From contig JASANG010001003.1 of assembly GCA_030248215.1 (NCBI GenBank), forward strand, positions 34,000 through 97,999: a stretch of 64,000 nt of DNA. The letters run 5' to 3'. The position numbers and the translations under genes were made by a program. Position 1 is the first letter of the stretch, and every line of letters begins with the position of its first letter. Shown here piece after piece: positions 12,052 through 22,619 of the stretch. The notes beneath the pieces are model-generated. The model was not told where the DNA came from, searched no databases, and saw nothing but the letters and a program-made list of their open reading frames with translations. This stretch comes from Enoplolaimus lenunculus (lineage: Eukaryota; Nematoda; Enoplea; Enoplida; Thoracostomopsidae).

Positions 12052-12300
12052 GCAATAGTATAAACACCTTCCTTTATCCTAAAGGAACAAAAAGCTTAAG
12101 GTTACCCTATTGAAATTCGGCGGGAAAAACAGTACGCCCCTCAAGTAAACATGTGTCAAAATTGATTGTGACAACCGTAACAGTAGTTTAAACACGTTCC
12201 TTTAGCCTAAAGGAACAAATAGTCTAAAGCTTAAGGTTTACTCTATTGGAATTCGGCGAAAAAATAGTGTACGCCCCTCAAAGTAAACATGGGTCAATTT
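12052..12300. repeat. Two degenerate right ends of family C-like elements
   Basis: Tandem copies of a roughly 120-bp segment with CCTAAAGGAACAAA, AGCTTAAGGTT and ACGCCCCTCAA, matching the right end of family C. This fills the last bases before the first exon found for the mosaic gene. Confidence 0.5.
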
Positions 12301-12306
12301 TTTCAG

Positions 12307-15300
12307 GCCGTGACCAAGTTTGGCAGTGCGTTGCAAGTCAAACGTGCCGAATGTGTAGTGTGGCTGCAAATAATTGCCAGGTTGGTCCGGTATCATTCAA
12401 CTCAAGATACGCTTGTGAAACGTTTTGTAGACGGCCTGATGTTCATGTGACTACGACGCATGCAAGTAAGGGCCCATGTTACTTTAAGGAGCGGTCAGGT
12501 TTCTGGTGAGTCTATAAAAGACAAACATTTTTGTATTTTTCAATAATTTTTCAGCCCATGTTACTTTAAGGAGCGGTCAGATTTCTGGTGAGTCTATAAA
12601 AGACAAACATTTTTGTATTTTTCAATAATTTTTCGGCCCATGTTACTTTAAGGAGCGGTCAGGTTTCTGGTGAGTCTATAAAAGACAAACAGTTTTGTAT
12701 TTTTCAATAATTTTTCGGCGAACGTTACTTTAAGGAGCGGTCAGGTTTCTGATGAGTCTATAAAAGACAAACAGTTTTGTATTTTTCAATAATTTTTCGG
12801 CGAACGTTACTTTAAGGAGCGGTCAGGTTTCTGATGAGTCTATAAAAGCGTAGGTTAAGATTCTAGATTACACTTTTTTTTGCTTTAGGCTTAGGGGTAG
12901 GCTTACGCTTAAGCTTACGAACTATTGCAACGCTTTAGGTTTAGGCTTTGGCTTAGGAATACGTTTAATCTTCTGTTTACGTCCCTAAAGGTAACATTGG
13001 CCCAAGTAAGCATTTACAAATTTGGGTTTAAAAGGCAGGGCAGCCGTCGGCCGTTGGCGGTGTACCGCACTGGAAGGCCGCTGCAACAACGGATTGTTGC
13101 AGGTCCGTAGCTAGCTCAGCCCGCGAGGAGAGAAAAACATTTTTGATGCGCACCCGGTTGAAAACTAGCTTTTCATGGGATGTAGATTTTTGAACGGAGG
13201 GAGGGGCTAATGACGCCTGTCCCCATCCTTTGACTACGGGCCCGGTATATTGTTATGGTCGGCCAGACCACTTTTCAGAAGCCGACGACTCACGGAGGGT
13301 TGATCTCAGGGGTGCGATGTCCCTGTTTCAGTTCTTATGCGGGTGAGTTTTTTGTTTTGTTCTCACGTCGTAGTACAAATATATTTCAGAAGTTATATTT
13401 TAATTAAATATACAATTTAACATTCAAAGTTTTTTTTGCCTTTTTCGTATTTTTGAAAATATTTCTAGCCACCGGATTGTTCGCGAGATTTGCTACACTT
13501 TTGATCACCCGGCATTAAAGTTTAAGGCTCATGTATAGAACAGGGCCGGATCGCATTTTTCTGTGGGGCTTTAATAGAGTCAGTTTAAGCTTTTTTTGAC
13601 TAATGTTTTGCTTAGGCTTAGGCTAATAAGAATAGGCTCATCTTTACGCTTAGGCTTAGACTTAGGTTAGGCTTAGGCTTAGACTTAGGTTAGGCTTAGG
13701 CTTAGACTTAGGTTAGGCTTAGGCTTAGACTTAGGTTAGGCTTAGACTTAGGTTTTTAGCCTTAAGAATATGATAATGATACAGTTCCGGTCCTGTTCTA
13801 TATATGAGCCAGGTTTAATTTCTTATCTGTTCCAACTATTCTTCTCGTTTCCTTGGTAATATATATTTAAAGTTGCTTAATATCACACTTCCGCCTCTTA
13901 ACTCCTGGGTTCCACCGGAAATGTGGATCCGGCTCCGGTTTATTTCCATATTAGGTTATATCTTGTAAATTATATAGAAGCATCGGGATTTATACCACAA
14001 TAGTATACAAACTTTTATTTAGACCCGTAGCCAATGGGAATCCAGGGGAGCGCATTGCGCAGCCCCTCAACATTTTGTACCCCTGTAGAAAAGTGTTAGT
14101 TATAAATCACTTGACTACCTTCTACATGTCCCTCCTATAAATTTTTATCGACTTCGTTTTGTCGATGCACCTGGCTACAGGCCTGGCTTGATTTAAACGC
14201 TTTAAAAATTACAACTCATGATTATTATTTTGTTATAATTTCAGATCAAACCAGATACTACTGTGGAGCGGATCGCCAATGTCATTCTTGCAACGTTGGT
14301 GGTGGAATATGTCCAGTTGCTATGCTCTTTGATACGGCAAACAGTTGTCTACAAACGTGTTCAAGATCAATTGTGTCACCAGTCACCGAAGGTAAATGCA
14401 TGTGCCACAATAACTCATGTGCAAAGTTGCCCAAAAGTGCAATTCTGCAATTCCATTCCAGACTACGCAAACAATTTATAATACATTTTTTTCTATTTAG
14501 AAACTGAAAATTTTAGTCCATGTAAACATTAGGGGCGGAACGTTTTTCTGTAGAAATTGTAATAGAGTAAGCTTAAGCTTTAGACGAAATTTGTTTGCTT
14601 GGATTAGATTTAGGCTTTAGGCTTACGAATATGCTTATTGTTACGCTTAGGCTTAGGCTTAGGCTTCGCTTTAGGAATACGCTCATTGTTACGCTTAGGC
14701 TTAGGCTTATAGGCTTAGGAATATGCTTATAATACTGTTCCGCCACTGTTCTTTACATTGGTTAAAATTTTGAACAGTGTTACATTTTCACTGAAGCTAT
14801 AAATAAATTTCATGAACAATTTCAATTCCTGACTACGCATTTAAAACATGAAGTCAATTCCGTTTGACTGATTTTGCGCAGTAAGGAATTGAAAGTAAAT
14901 TTTAGCCGAATTTTCTTGCAAACCATGAATCGAAAAGTATAATTTCAATTAAAACGAATTGAATATGATATTAAGTGTCGTATAATGGAATTGAATTTTA
15001 TTGGAAAAACACGTAGGTACAAAATTGAACAAATGTTTGAAAAATTATTATTGATTGGAAGGAAATCCTACTATTTAAATTGTGGCGTATATACGAGAAT
15101 TGAATAAATTGTCAGCCCTAATTTTTTGATTAACCCAATAAATGATTGAAAATTTCTTGCAACCAACAACAATTTTGATGATCGAATTGTTTTCAACAAC
15201 TCGCCCTGATCATTGATTTGATTTCCCAACGAGGAATCGAACCCGGACTGTTTGATTATTAAAGTCGCTTTCATGTACGCCGCCGGAATACTGGGCTAAG

Positions 15301-18300
15301 CTGCACAAGCAGAGCCATTGTTTAATGAAACAGTGCTCCTTCACTGTAAAAAATGGTGAGTCAAATTGACTGTCTCCGAAAGCCACGGACACACAAACAC
15401 CCAAAACATAAAATTAATTATGCAGTGTTCGAGATTATAAACAAAAAATATGCAGTGCCAACGAGCCAATTTCGAAGAGAGTCAATTTGACTCACCCTTT
15501 TTTGCAGTGTTCGAGATAAATATCAGATACTGTTAAATGAAATCCTGCCTACGTCTCTAAAACAAATAACCTATTTTACATTTCAGATTGTGGTCCAAAT
15601 CAAGAAATGAGCGAATGTGTTCGATGCGAGCGAACGTGTTCAAATCCGCAAGAAAGCTTACAATGCAATCAACGATGCAGACCTGGATGTACCTGCATTA
15701 CCGGTTACGTTCGTGATACTTCCGCCGGAACGTCAATGTGTATCCTGCCTCAAGCGTGTCCCAGTGGTCCTCGGACAATAGGTGGTCAGCTTTTTCAAAA
15801 GTGGTCCCAACATTTTGAAAAGGGGACGTTCAAATTTTAAAAAATAATTTTTAAGTATGCTTTATCATAAGCTAAGTATATCCATACCTTAAAAAAATAT
15901 ATCCCGTCGAAAATAGCGACCAATGTAAAGAACAGGGGCGGAACAGTAATATAAGCATATTCCTAAGCCTACACACAAAATAAATTGTCTTAATATTTCA
16001 AGACTCCTACTTCCTTAAATTTTCAAGACATAAATGTCTTGTCTTTCAGACATTAATAGGTTTAAACACCTCAGAAATTCGTTTATTAAAAAGTTAAAAC
16101 ATAAAGCTTTTATACTCAAGAAATTGCTATTGCCAATTTAAAAGACATAAATTTCTTTCTTTCAAGAAATAGTTGTCTGTATATTCAAGAATTAAGTTTC
16201 TGATTTTTATGTATGTATGTAAAAAGTTGCTTCGTTTGTATTCTTAAAAGTGTATATATAAATAATCAAATTTCAAGGATATTTCGTGTTGTGCTCAGGC
16301 TACCCCCAACCTAAGTTTACGTCTTGGACGTAGGTTGTAAAGTTTGGGTATTGGATGTAGCTTTAGTCCCCATTGTTGGAGTCGGTTTCCATGGCAAATC
16401 TTTGTGTTTTATTTCAGTCGAATTTATCTTGCATTTCAAAAATATTTTATTTATTCGTTCATAAAACAAAGTTTTAAATTTAAGACATTTAACTGTCAAA
16501 AATTTTAGACCAATATTTCTAAAAAATTTAACAAATACAAGTCTTGAATTCAACACATATATGTCTGGAGTCTGTATTAAGACATAATTGTTTTAAATTA
16601 CAGACAAGTGTTCTTGAATACAAGACAATCTTGTGTGTAACAGCTTAACAATAAGCCTAAGCCTAAGCGTAAGAATGAACCTATTTCTAAGCCTAAGCCA
16701 AGCAACAAATAGTCTAAAGCTTAAGCTTACTCTATTGCAGTCCCACAGAAAAACGATCCGCCCTTGATCTTTACTTGGGCCAAAAAAACGGTGAACATAT
16801 TGTGAAATATGTGTAGCACCTTTTACCAGTTGGTGATAGGTCTTGTAATTTTCGAACCAGCGACTGATGAACCTGTTTAGTGCATTTTTAGTATTTGATT
16901 TGCAACCTATCACTAAACTGGTAATACATGCGCTACGCCACAGCTAAGAATATCATTATTGATTATAGAGGCAACAGAATGGTTCTGTCAACAAAGTCGA
17001 TGCGTTCCTTGTGGTCAAAACAACGCGTTTTGTTCCCGAACCCGAAGATATTCGTCAGAAAGATCTTGCAATACTGCATGTCGTGGCGATTCAGATAATA
17101 GTACGTTTGAAAATTAGCCAGAATCAATAACGAGAGTACTGTAGTGACCCGAATAAGAAGGGGGACTGATATTTATTTGGCGTCTCCAAAAGGTACCCCC
17201 CTTGTTATTCGGTTATGGGCTGTTATTTATTTTTAACCCACGCTTCGCCACTGTTCGTTACTGATATATATTCGGTACTGCAATTAGTCGTTGTATTAAA
17301 CGTTTTTTGCGTTGCATTAAAAGCTTGAGCGATAATGCAAGGTTATACTTTAGGAATGTACTTTCAAAACTTAAGTACGCTTTGAAGTTTCGGTCTCGAC
17401 TGTATTTTGTGCTGGAGTCATTTATGCGCTACAGTTAGGGATAATTGACATTTATGGAATCTGATTAGGGTTTATAGACTCTATCCGCTTACGGACTCTT
17501 ATTAGGGATACGGACTCCTATTAATTGGGACTCAAAATAGGGACCTCCCTCTTATTACCCCTTCTTATTCGGGTCAGTACAGTATCGTTTTATCGTCAAT
17601 CAAGTTTTAATGTTTGTTTCATTGAAGTATTATTATATTATTTATAGGTTTTTACTATTTAAACTAACAAATAAATGAACAAAACAATAAAATACTTTTA
17701 ATCGATTAAACTTTTAAGTAAAGTTAAATATTAAATTTTGGTTTAAAACGGTAATAAAACTGCACTGCAAAAAATGGTCAATCAAATTGGCTCTCTCCAA
17801 AATAGGCTCCTACGGCACCACACAAACTGAGTCAAATTCGACTCCGCCAGAGCCAAACGTGCGACTCAGTGAGACGAATTTGTCTCTGGTGGAGTCGAAT
17901 TTGACTGAGTTTGTGTAGTTCCGTAGAGCCCATTTCGGACAGAGTCAATTTGACTCACCATTTTTGCAGTGTGTCCGACAAGGTAAACTGAAACGCAATG
18001 AAATCACGTTTCGCGCTCCTATAGGATTTTTCTGTGCCTGTTTATACTGCTAATATCAACCGATGAATATTAATATGGCATAATCAAGGGCAAAGTGTGG
18101 ATGCGTGCTTAAAATATTGCAATTTGTCCATCAGTAACTCTGACTGTGCTTTTCAAAGCTAACGATTGCAAGTAGAATGTGCTATTTTCCAAGCTGAACC
18201 GTAATTCTAAGCCTAGTGTCAAAGTCCGAAATGTGGACGTTTCGAAAACTACGGCTGGAGGGAATACTCGTGGCAAGAAGGTTTCGCTCCCAAGCAGAAA

Positions 18301-21300
18301 ATTTTGTTGACTGTATTCACAAAAGATGTTACGTCCTCAGGTCTTTAATGCAGGCTGGGTGGAACCGCATGAAAATTTGCATAAAATGCCAAATATGCGT
18401 CAACCGACAGTTTTGTTTTGTTGACAAAAATTTAAAAATTTGAATTTTGTTTTTATTTTATATTTTTATATTTTATAATTTATTATTTTATCTTTTTTAT
18501 TTTATAATTTTTCTATTTTATCTTTTTTTATTTTATAATTTTTTATTTTATCTTTTTTATTTTATAATTTTTTATTTTATGTTTTTTTATTTTATAATTT
18601 TATATTTTATCTTTTTTATTTTATAATTTTATATTTTATCTTTTTTATTTTACAATTTTTTTAGTTGTTTATCATCAATGCAGAGGAAATCAATGCGTTA
18701 GTTGCACAAACAGTCAACGTAATTGCGTGTCAACTTTACACAAATATGACAATGTCGACAGATGTCTTGATGTTTGTACTCAGAGAGGTAAAAGTTAAAG
18801 CACAGAGCGGCGGGTGAGTCAAATTTGATTCTAGTGGAGTCGAATTTACACTCAGTTCGTGTAGTCCCGGAAAAGTCTATTTCGGAGAAAGTCAATTTGA
18901 TTCACCATTTTTTTGAAGTGTACAAAAAAAGGTAATTTTGAGTCAAATCTCTGCAAACTAAGTGATAATGTTAAACTTGATTACGAAATACAAATTGCTA
19001 AGTTTTGCTTTCAAAACTTCAAGGTCACTGAACAAAAAAGGTCGTACGAAGTGACCCGGATCTAATCCATGGAATTGGAAATGAGTTGAGATTCTGTAAA
19101 ATATTCGAAAAACGGTTGTCATTTGTGACCGGCTGAGAAAGTTCATAAAACCTCGAGGGTAAAATTTACAACGATGGAATGTTATCCGCACCCCACCCCT
19201 CCCTCGGATACGCCGTCGTTGGTCAACTGCATAGTCAGGGTTTCTATTATGGATGAAACCCCTATTAAGAATTTTGTTCCGGGTTTTGACCCATATGTAA
19301 AGATCAGGGGCGGAATGTTTTTTCTGTGAGACTACAATAGAGAAAGCTTAAGCTTTAGACTAATTATTTTTGCCAAGCTTAGGCTTAGGTTTAGGAATAT
19401 GCTTATTCTTATGCTTAGGCTTAGGCTTAGGCTTAGGAATGAGCTATTCTTAAGCTTTATCTTAGGCTTAGCCTTAGGCTTGGTAATATGCTTATAATAC
19501 TGTTCCGGCCGTGTTCTTCACATTGGCCATACACACGTGAAATTCCGTCTTCGAAAACTTTATAGAACATAAAACCCGTTTCCGAAATTCTGGCTACGGG
19601 CTGAAATTGCTGAACCTTATATTCAATTTCAGAAACCCGTGGCCCAGTTGTTTTTTCAACACCTCGGCCTTCAACTGGCGGATCAAGTCCTCAAGGCGGA
19701 AGCTATGTGTCTCCGTACGGTTCACGGAATTGCCGTAAACAAGACACCAACCGGAAATGTTCCTATTGGGCCGGCAAAGGCGAATGCCGCAAAAATCCGT
19801 CATGGATGCTTAAGCATTGTACAAAGTCTTGCAACCAGTGCTTGCCGTCAAATAGTAAATAACTTTTATAAATCCTTTACTGCGAAAAATGGTGAGTCAA
19901 ATTCACTATCTCCGAATAGGCTATTTGACTTTGGCGGAGTCGAATTTGACTCAGTTTGTGCAGTCCGCAAAAGCCTATTTCGGAGAGAGTCAATTTGAGT
20001 CTCCTTTTTTGCAGTGTTGGAACGTTCCTTAAAGTAGTACACACTTTAGCTATTTACTCTTGTAAACTTTCCCCACAATTTAAGATTAATGTTTAGGCTT
20101 TGGTAAGGTGTAAGGTAAAAATCCTAAATCCTGAGATTACGCCTTACCCTTTTCTGGAACCAGAGGCTAATCATAAACCCTGAGATTACGCCTTAGCCTT
20201 TTCTGGAACCAGAGGCTAATCATAAACCTTGAGATTACGCATAAGCCTTCTATGGAACCATAGGCTAATCCTAATCCGTGACATTACGTCTAAGCTTTTT
20301 TTGGAACCAGAGGCTAATCCTAAACTCTGAGAGTACGTCTAAGCTTTCTTTGGAACCAGAGGCTAATCCTAAACCCTGAGATTACGCCTAAGCCTTTAAT
20401 CTTAAAAGTTAAATAAAGTCATACAAAAGCCTAAATTCTAAGCTGACCTGATTTGTGGATCCATTGTTACCTAACCAGAAGGATCCATCAGTAAATGCAT
20501 CAAGACTATGGCCTTTTCGTAGGCAAAATAATAACGGCTGCCTTTAATTCATCTTAATATCACAGCTACTGGAAATACAAGAACTAAAAACATCTGGTAT
20601 ATTTCTCTATAATCATACAGAGCATTACAAAATCTGTGAAAATCACAATCTCTGACACACTTGAGCAAATCTCGCTCCGAGGCTTGAGACAAAAAAACCT
20701 AATTTCTTACGATTTTCTACAACGTTTGTATCGGTTAACTGCACAAGTTATTTGCCTAACATTAATATATTTTTAAAATGTTTCGTTTCATTTTTTCCAA
20801 CTTCTTCAGGAAAAACGAAACCAACCTTAAAAACCTGTTTTTTCTGTTGGTTTTTCCGGTGCCCAACCGCGACAGCACCTATCGTCAGGTGGTATTAATG
20901 GAATCGAGTAACTTTTGATCCAAAAATGCCACAAGGCATAGAAATTAGCATGTTTATTGTTATTAACTGTTTCTCACATGAATATTCTCAAGTTTATATG
21001 AGATGTAATTTCAAGGTAAGATTCGATCCCCAGTCTCTCGGGTGGGAGGCGTTTACAATGACCACTGAGCTATTAGAGCTTGCCGCTCGAGCCCGAGGGG
21101 GCTCTCACGTCTTGTGGAGGTTATGCACTGCGCATATATGTTATAAATGTTAAACACTGCTCACAGTGTCTGTGTTGCTCTCGGATATTACTTGTGTTTA
21201 GTTGTTCATAGTATACTCTATGAGTTAAAGGGTTAATTTTGCCGTAATCCGACCTGAAAATTACGATTTACAGCTTTCCCATTGAGTTAATGTAGTGGTA

Positions 21301-22619
21301 GTGTAAATTAGCAACGTGTTCGATCCCCTCCGCATCGGCAGGAAAGTCTTCCTAAAGGATTCTATATGGTACTGCTTAACTTAGAATTGCTATACACACA
21401 CAGTTGAGAATCACTGTAAATTCTAATGAGTTGATTAATCAATTCAGCTAGCGAGTTGGATATTTCTGAATTAACGTCAGTAAACATTATCTTACTCTGA
21501 GTTGAGTTGACTCTGGGTGATTTGATTAGTTAACTTAGAATGAATTGAATCAACTCAAAATTCTGAGTTCTGATAGTCCTTACTCAGATTGAGTAATTTA
21601 ACTCATTTTGAGTTAAAATCAACTCACTAAAATTTCCAGTGTACGTCTATTGAAACTATTTTCTACATTTCAGCAAATTCAAGATATACAGGCCGACGCG
21701 GATTCAGGCAAGTTCGAGAGTTATTCCCATGTCGCGATAACTCACCGATGTGTTCCACTTACTTAGTGTTCGGTGGATGCATACGGTATCCAGGGTAAGT
21801 CAACTTTTCCAGAGTCGGGTGGCGTATTATCCTGGCACTTTTGTCTATTAAAACGGGTCACAATTGCAAAATTTAGAATTAACCATTTCATATTCCACAC
21901 ACAGTATATACACCGTATTGTCGGAGTGACGTGTACAGATAATGTGTTTTTGTCTGATTCAATTTTGGTCTTTGTAGTCATGCGAAAATTTTTTAAAAAA
22001 AACAATTAGCGATTGCACACTGCAAAAAATGGTGAGTCAAATTGACTCTCTCCGAAATAGGCTCGACGAGAGTAGACAAATTGAGTCAAATTCGACTCCG
22101 CCAGAGTTGAATTCGAGTCACTGAGTAGCACGTTTGATTCGGGCGGAGTCGAATTTGATTTAGTTTGTGTAGTCCCGTTGAGCCTATTTCGGAGAGTCAA
22201 TTTTACTCACCGTTTTTTGCAGTGTGGCAAAACGTACTATTTAGCAAAATCCTGTGAGTAGAAAGGGGTGCAGCGGTGGGTCAAAAGTCACTAGCGGGTG
22301 ACTATTTCTCATACCTTCTTCAAATTGTTGCATCGGCACTGCAAAAAACGGTGAGTCGAATTGACTCTCTCCGAAGATTCACTGTGCGACTCATTGAGTC
22401 GAATTTGACCCTGGCGGAATCGAATTTTGACTCAGTTTGTGTAGTCCGGAAAAGTCTATTTGAGAGGGAGTCAATTTGACTCACCATTTTTTGCTGCGTG
22501 TTTGACAAAGTTTAGGTATATATTCTACATACTCAGAACTCGTTTGTGTTGATTTTTTTGTTTTATTTTTCAGAATTGCAGTGGCACTGTGTCAAAAATC
22601 TTGTAATCTGTGCCTTTAA
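12307..22619 (+). CDS. Secreted-type cysteine-rich mosaic protein: six-Cys repeats, TIL domain, two ShKT domains (5' end missing)
   Basis: Eight exons were found: 12307-12465, 14245-14391, 15587-15781, 16969-17100, 18665-18787, 19633-19854, 21674-21794, 22574-22619 (stop TAA). All but the last intron are phase 1. Exons 1, 2, 4 and 5 each encode one repeat with spacing C-x(4,5)-C-x2-C-x6-C-x(11,12)-C-x3-C. Exon 3 is a ten-cysteine TIL (trypsin-inhibitor-like) domain beginning CGPNQEMSECVRC and ending MCILPQAC. Exon 6 carries a Ser/Pro/Gly-rich linker and a six-cysteine ShKT domain with SYWAGKGECRKNPSWM and CTKSCNQC. Exons 7 and 8 share a second ShKT domain ending CQKSCNLCL. TIL domains are usually serine-protease inhibitors, and ShKT domains occur in toxins, astacins and matrix proteins. 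The domain types imply export, but no signal peptide exon was found, so the 5' end is missing. The first exon needs one base from an upstream exon. The exon 3 donor (GTGGTC) is weak. Function is not known; a matrix, cuticle or defence role is speculation. Confidence 0.82.
12472..12849 (+). repeat. 82-bp tandem repeat, about 4.6 copies, containing splice signals
   Basis: Copies begin at 12472, 12554, 12636, 12718 and 12800, exactly 82 bp apart; the fifth is cut short near 12849. Each holds TTACTTTAAGGAGCGGTCAG, then a consensus-like donor (TTTCTGGTGAGT in copies 1-3, TTTCTGATGAGT in 4 and 5), then a T-rich tract. The T-tract ends in TTTTTCAG only before copy 2; before copies 3, 4 and 5 it reads TTTTTCGG. 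The array lies just inside the first intron of the cysteine-rich mosaic gene, 6 bp past the chosen donor. Low divergence implies a young expansion. Confidence 0.93.
12555..12587 (+). CDS. Candidate 33-nt cassette exon inside the 82-bp array
   Basis: The second copy of the 82-bp unit has a polypyrimidine tract and CAG acceptor, 33 open bases, and a GTGAGT donor. Joined after the A left over by the preceding exon it reads THVTLRSGQIS plus one base, so it is phase 1 on both sides and would insert 11 residues without shifting the frame of the mosaic gene. Whether it is spliced in is unknown; RNA reads over it would decide. Confidence 0.35.
12850..13010. repeat. Degenerate family C element in mosaic-gene intron 1
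   Basis: TTTAGGCTTAGGGGTAGGCTTACG and GGTAACATTGGCCC recall the middle and right end of family C, without a clear left end. Confidence 0.5.
13526..13810. mobile_element. Family C MITE with expanded 23-bp minisatellite core
   Basis: Ends GGCTCATGTATAGAACAGGG and CCTGTTCTATATATGAGCC. Inside, a 23-bp unit (GCTTAGGCTTAGACTTAGG plus TTAG) repeats about four to five times near 13635-13755. Confidence 0.87.
14515..14761. mobile_element. Family C MITE
   Basis: Ends GTCCATGTAAACATTAGGGG and CTGTTCTTTACATTG; several TTAGGC hexamers in tandem inside. It lies in the intron before the TIL exon. Confidence 0.85.
15342..15509. mobile_element. Family A MITE, internally altered
   Basis: Ends CACTGTAAAAAATGGTGAGT and CTCACCCTTTTTTGCAGTG are intact, but the centre lacks the usual second palindrome. 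Confidence 0.8.
15918..16781. mobile_element. Family C MITE split by a younger insertion
   Basis: Left end GACCAATGTAAAGAACAGGG (15918) and right end CCCTTGATCTTTACTTGGGC (to 16781) belong together. They are separated by the 15971-16638 element, so the inner one is younger. Confidence 0.8.
15971..16638. mobile_element. Nested MITE with ACACACAAAATAAATTGTCTT-like ends
   Basis: Ends CACACAAAATAAATTGTCTT and AAGACAATCTTGTGTGT are inverted repeats. The body has many AAGACA/TGTCTT and CAAGAA/TTCTTG motifs. About 670 bp, non-coding, seen once here. Confidence 0.7.
16793..16936. mobile_element. Family D MITE (CTCAAATGTGTGTAGC type), diverged
   Basis: AAATATGTGTAGCACCTTTT and CCAGTTGGTGATAGGTCTTG on the left, AACCTATCACTAAACTGGTA on the right. 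Just upstream of the exon at 16969. Confidence 0.7.
17137..17584. mobile_element. Family E MITE
   Basis: Ends TACTGTAGTGACCCGAATAA and TTATTCGGGTCAGTACAGTA; runs the same way as the 11625 copy reversed inside. About 450 bp. Confidence 0.88.
17763..17971. mobile_element. Family A MITE
   Basis: Ends CACTGCAAAAAATGGTCAAT and CTCACCATTTTTGCAGTG with GACTCCGCCAGAGCC inside. Confidence 0.87.
18440..18663. repeat. Very AT-rich tandem repeat directly before an exon
   Basis: About 220 bp of ATTTTATCTTTTTTATTTTA and TAATTTT units, roughly 38-40 bp apart. It forms the pyrimidine tract of the acceptor used by the exon at 18665, so array length may influence splicing. Confidence 0.88.
18811..18920. mobile_element. 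Family A MITE fragment
   Basis: Only the right part remains, from GTGAGTCAAATTTGATTC to CACCATTTTTTTGAAGTG. It starts 24 bp after the exon ending at 18787. Confidence 0.7.
19289..19528. mobile_element. Family C MITE
   Basis: Ends GACCCATATGTAAAGATCAG and GTGTTCTTCACATTGGCC with TTAGGC tandem hexamers inside. Confidence 0.85.
19878..20016. mobile_element. Family A MITE, short
   Basis: Ends ACTGCGAAAAATGGTGAGTC and TCTCCTTTTTTGCAGTG; the central palindrome is reduced. It begins 24 bp after the ShKT exon. Confidence 0.8.
20110..20400. repeat. 49-bp tandem repeat, six units
   Basis: GAGATTACGCCTTAGCC and GGAACCAGAGGCTAATC recur every 49 bp (GAG near 20133, 20182, 20231, 20280, 20329, 20378). 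Diverged between units, so older than the 82-bp array. Confidence 0.9.
20955..21245 (-). mobile_element. Family I element: tRNA-like segment between inverted ends
   Basis: On the minus strand TAGCTCAGTGGTCATTG resembles a tRNA A box and GGGATCGAATCTTA a B box, about 30 bases further on. The left end TGTTTCTCACATGAAT is similar to that of the 62103 copy; the right end (GAGTTAAAGGGTTAA) is diverged. Not a functional tRNA by eye: arms do not pair well. Confidence 0.6.
21412..21641. mobile_element. Family B MITE
   Basis: Ends CACTGTAAATTCTAATGAG and CACTAAAATTTCCAGTG. It ends 32 bp before the exon at 21674. Confidence 0.87.
22018..22224. mobile_element. Family A MITE
   Basis: Ends CACTGCAAAAAATGGTGAGT and ACTCACCGTTTTTTGCAGTG, nearly perfect inverted repeats. 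Confidence 0.88.
22337..22500. mobile_element. Family A MITE, short
   Basis: Ends CACTGCAAAAAACGGTGAGT and CTCACCATTTTTTGC. In the intron that splits the second ShKT domain, beside the 22018 copy. Confidence 0.83.

Noticed and set aside
12466-12509. Extending the first mosaic-gene exon to the strong GTGAGT donor after 12504
   Set aside because: That junction would leave phase 2 and create a stop when joined to the exon at 14245; the GTAAGG donor after 12465 keeps the frame.
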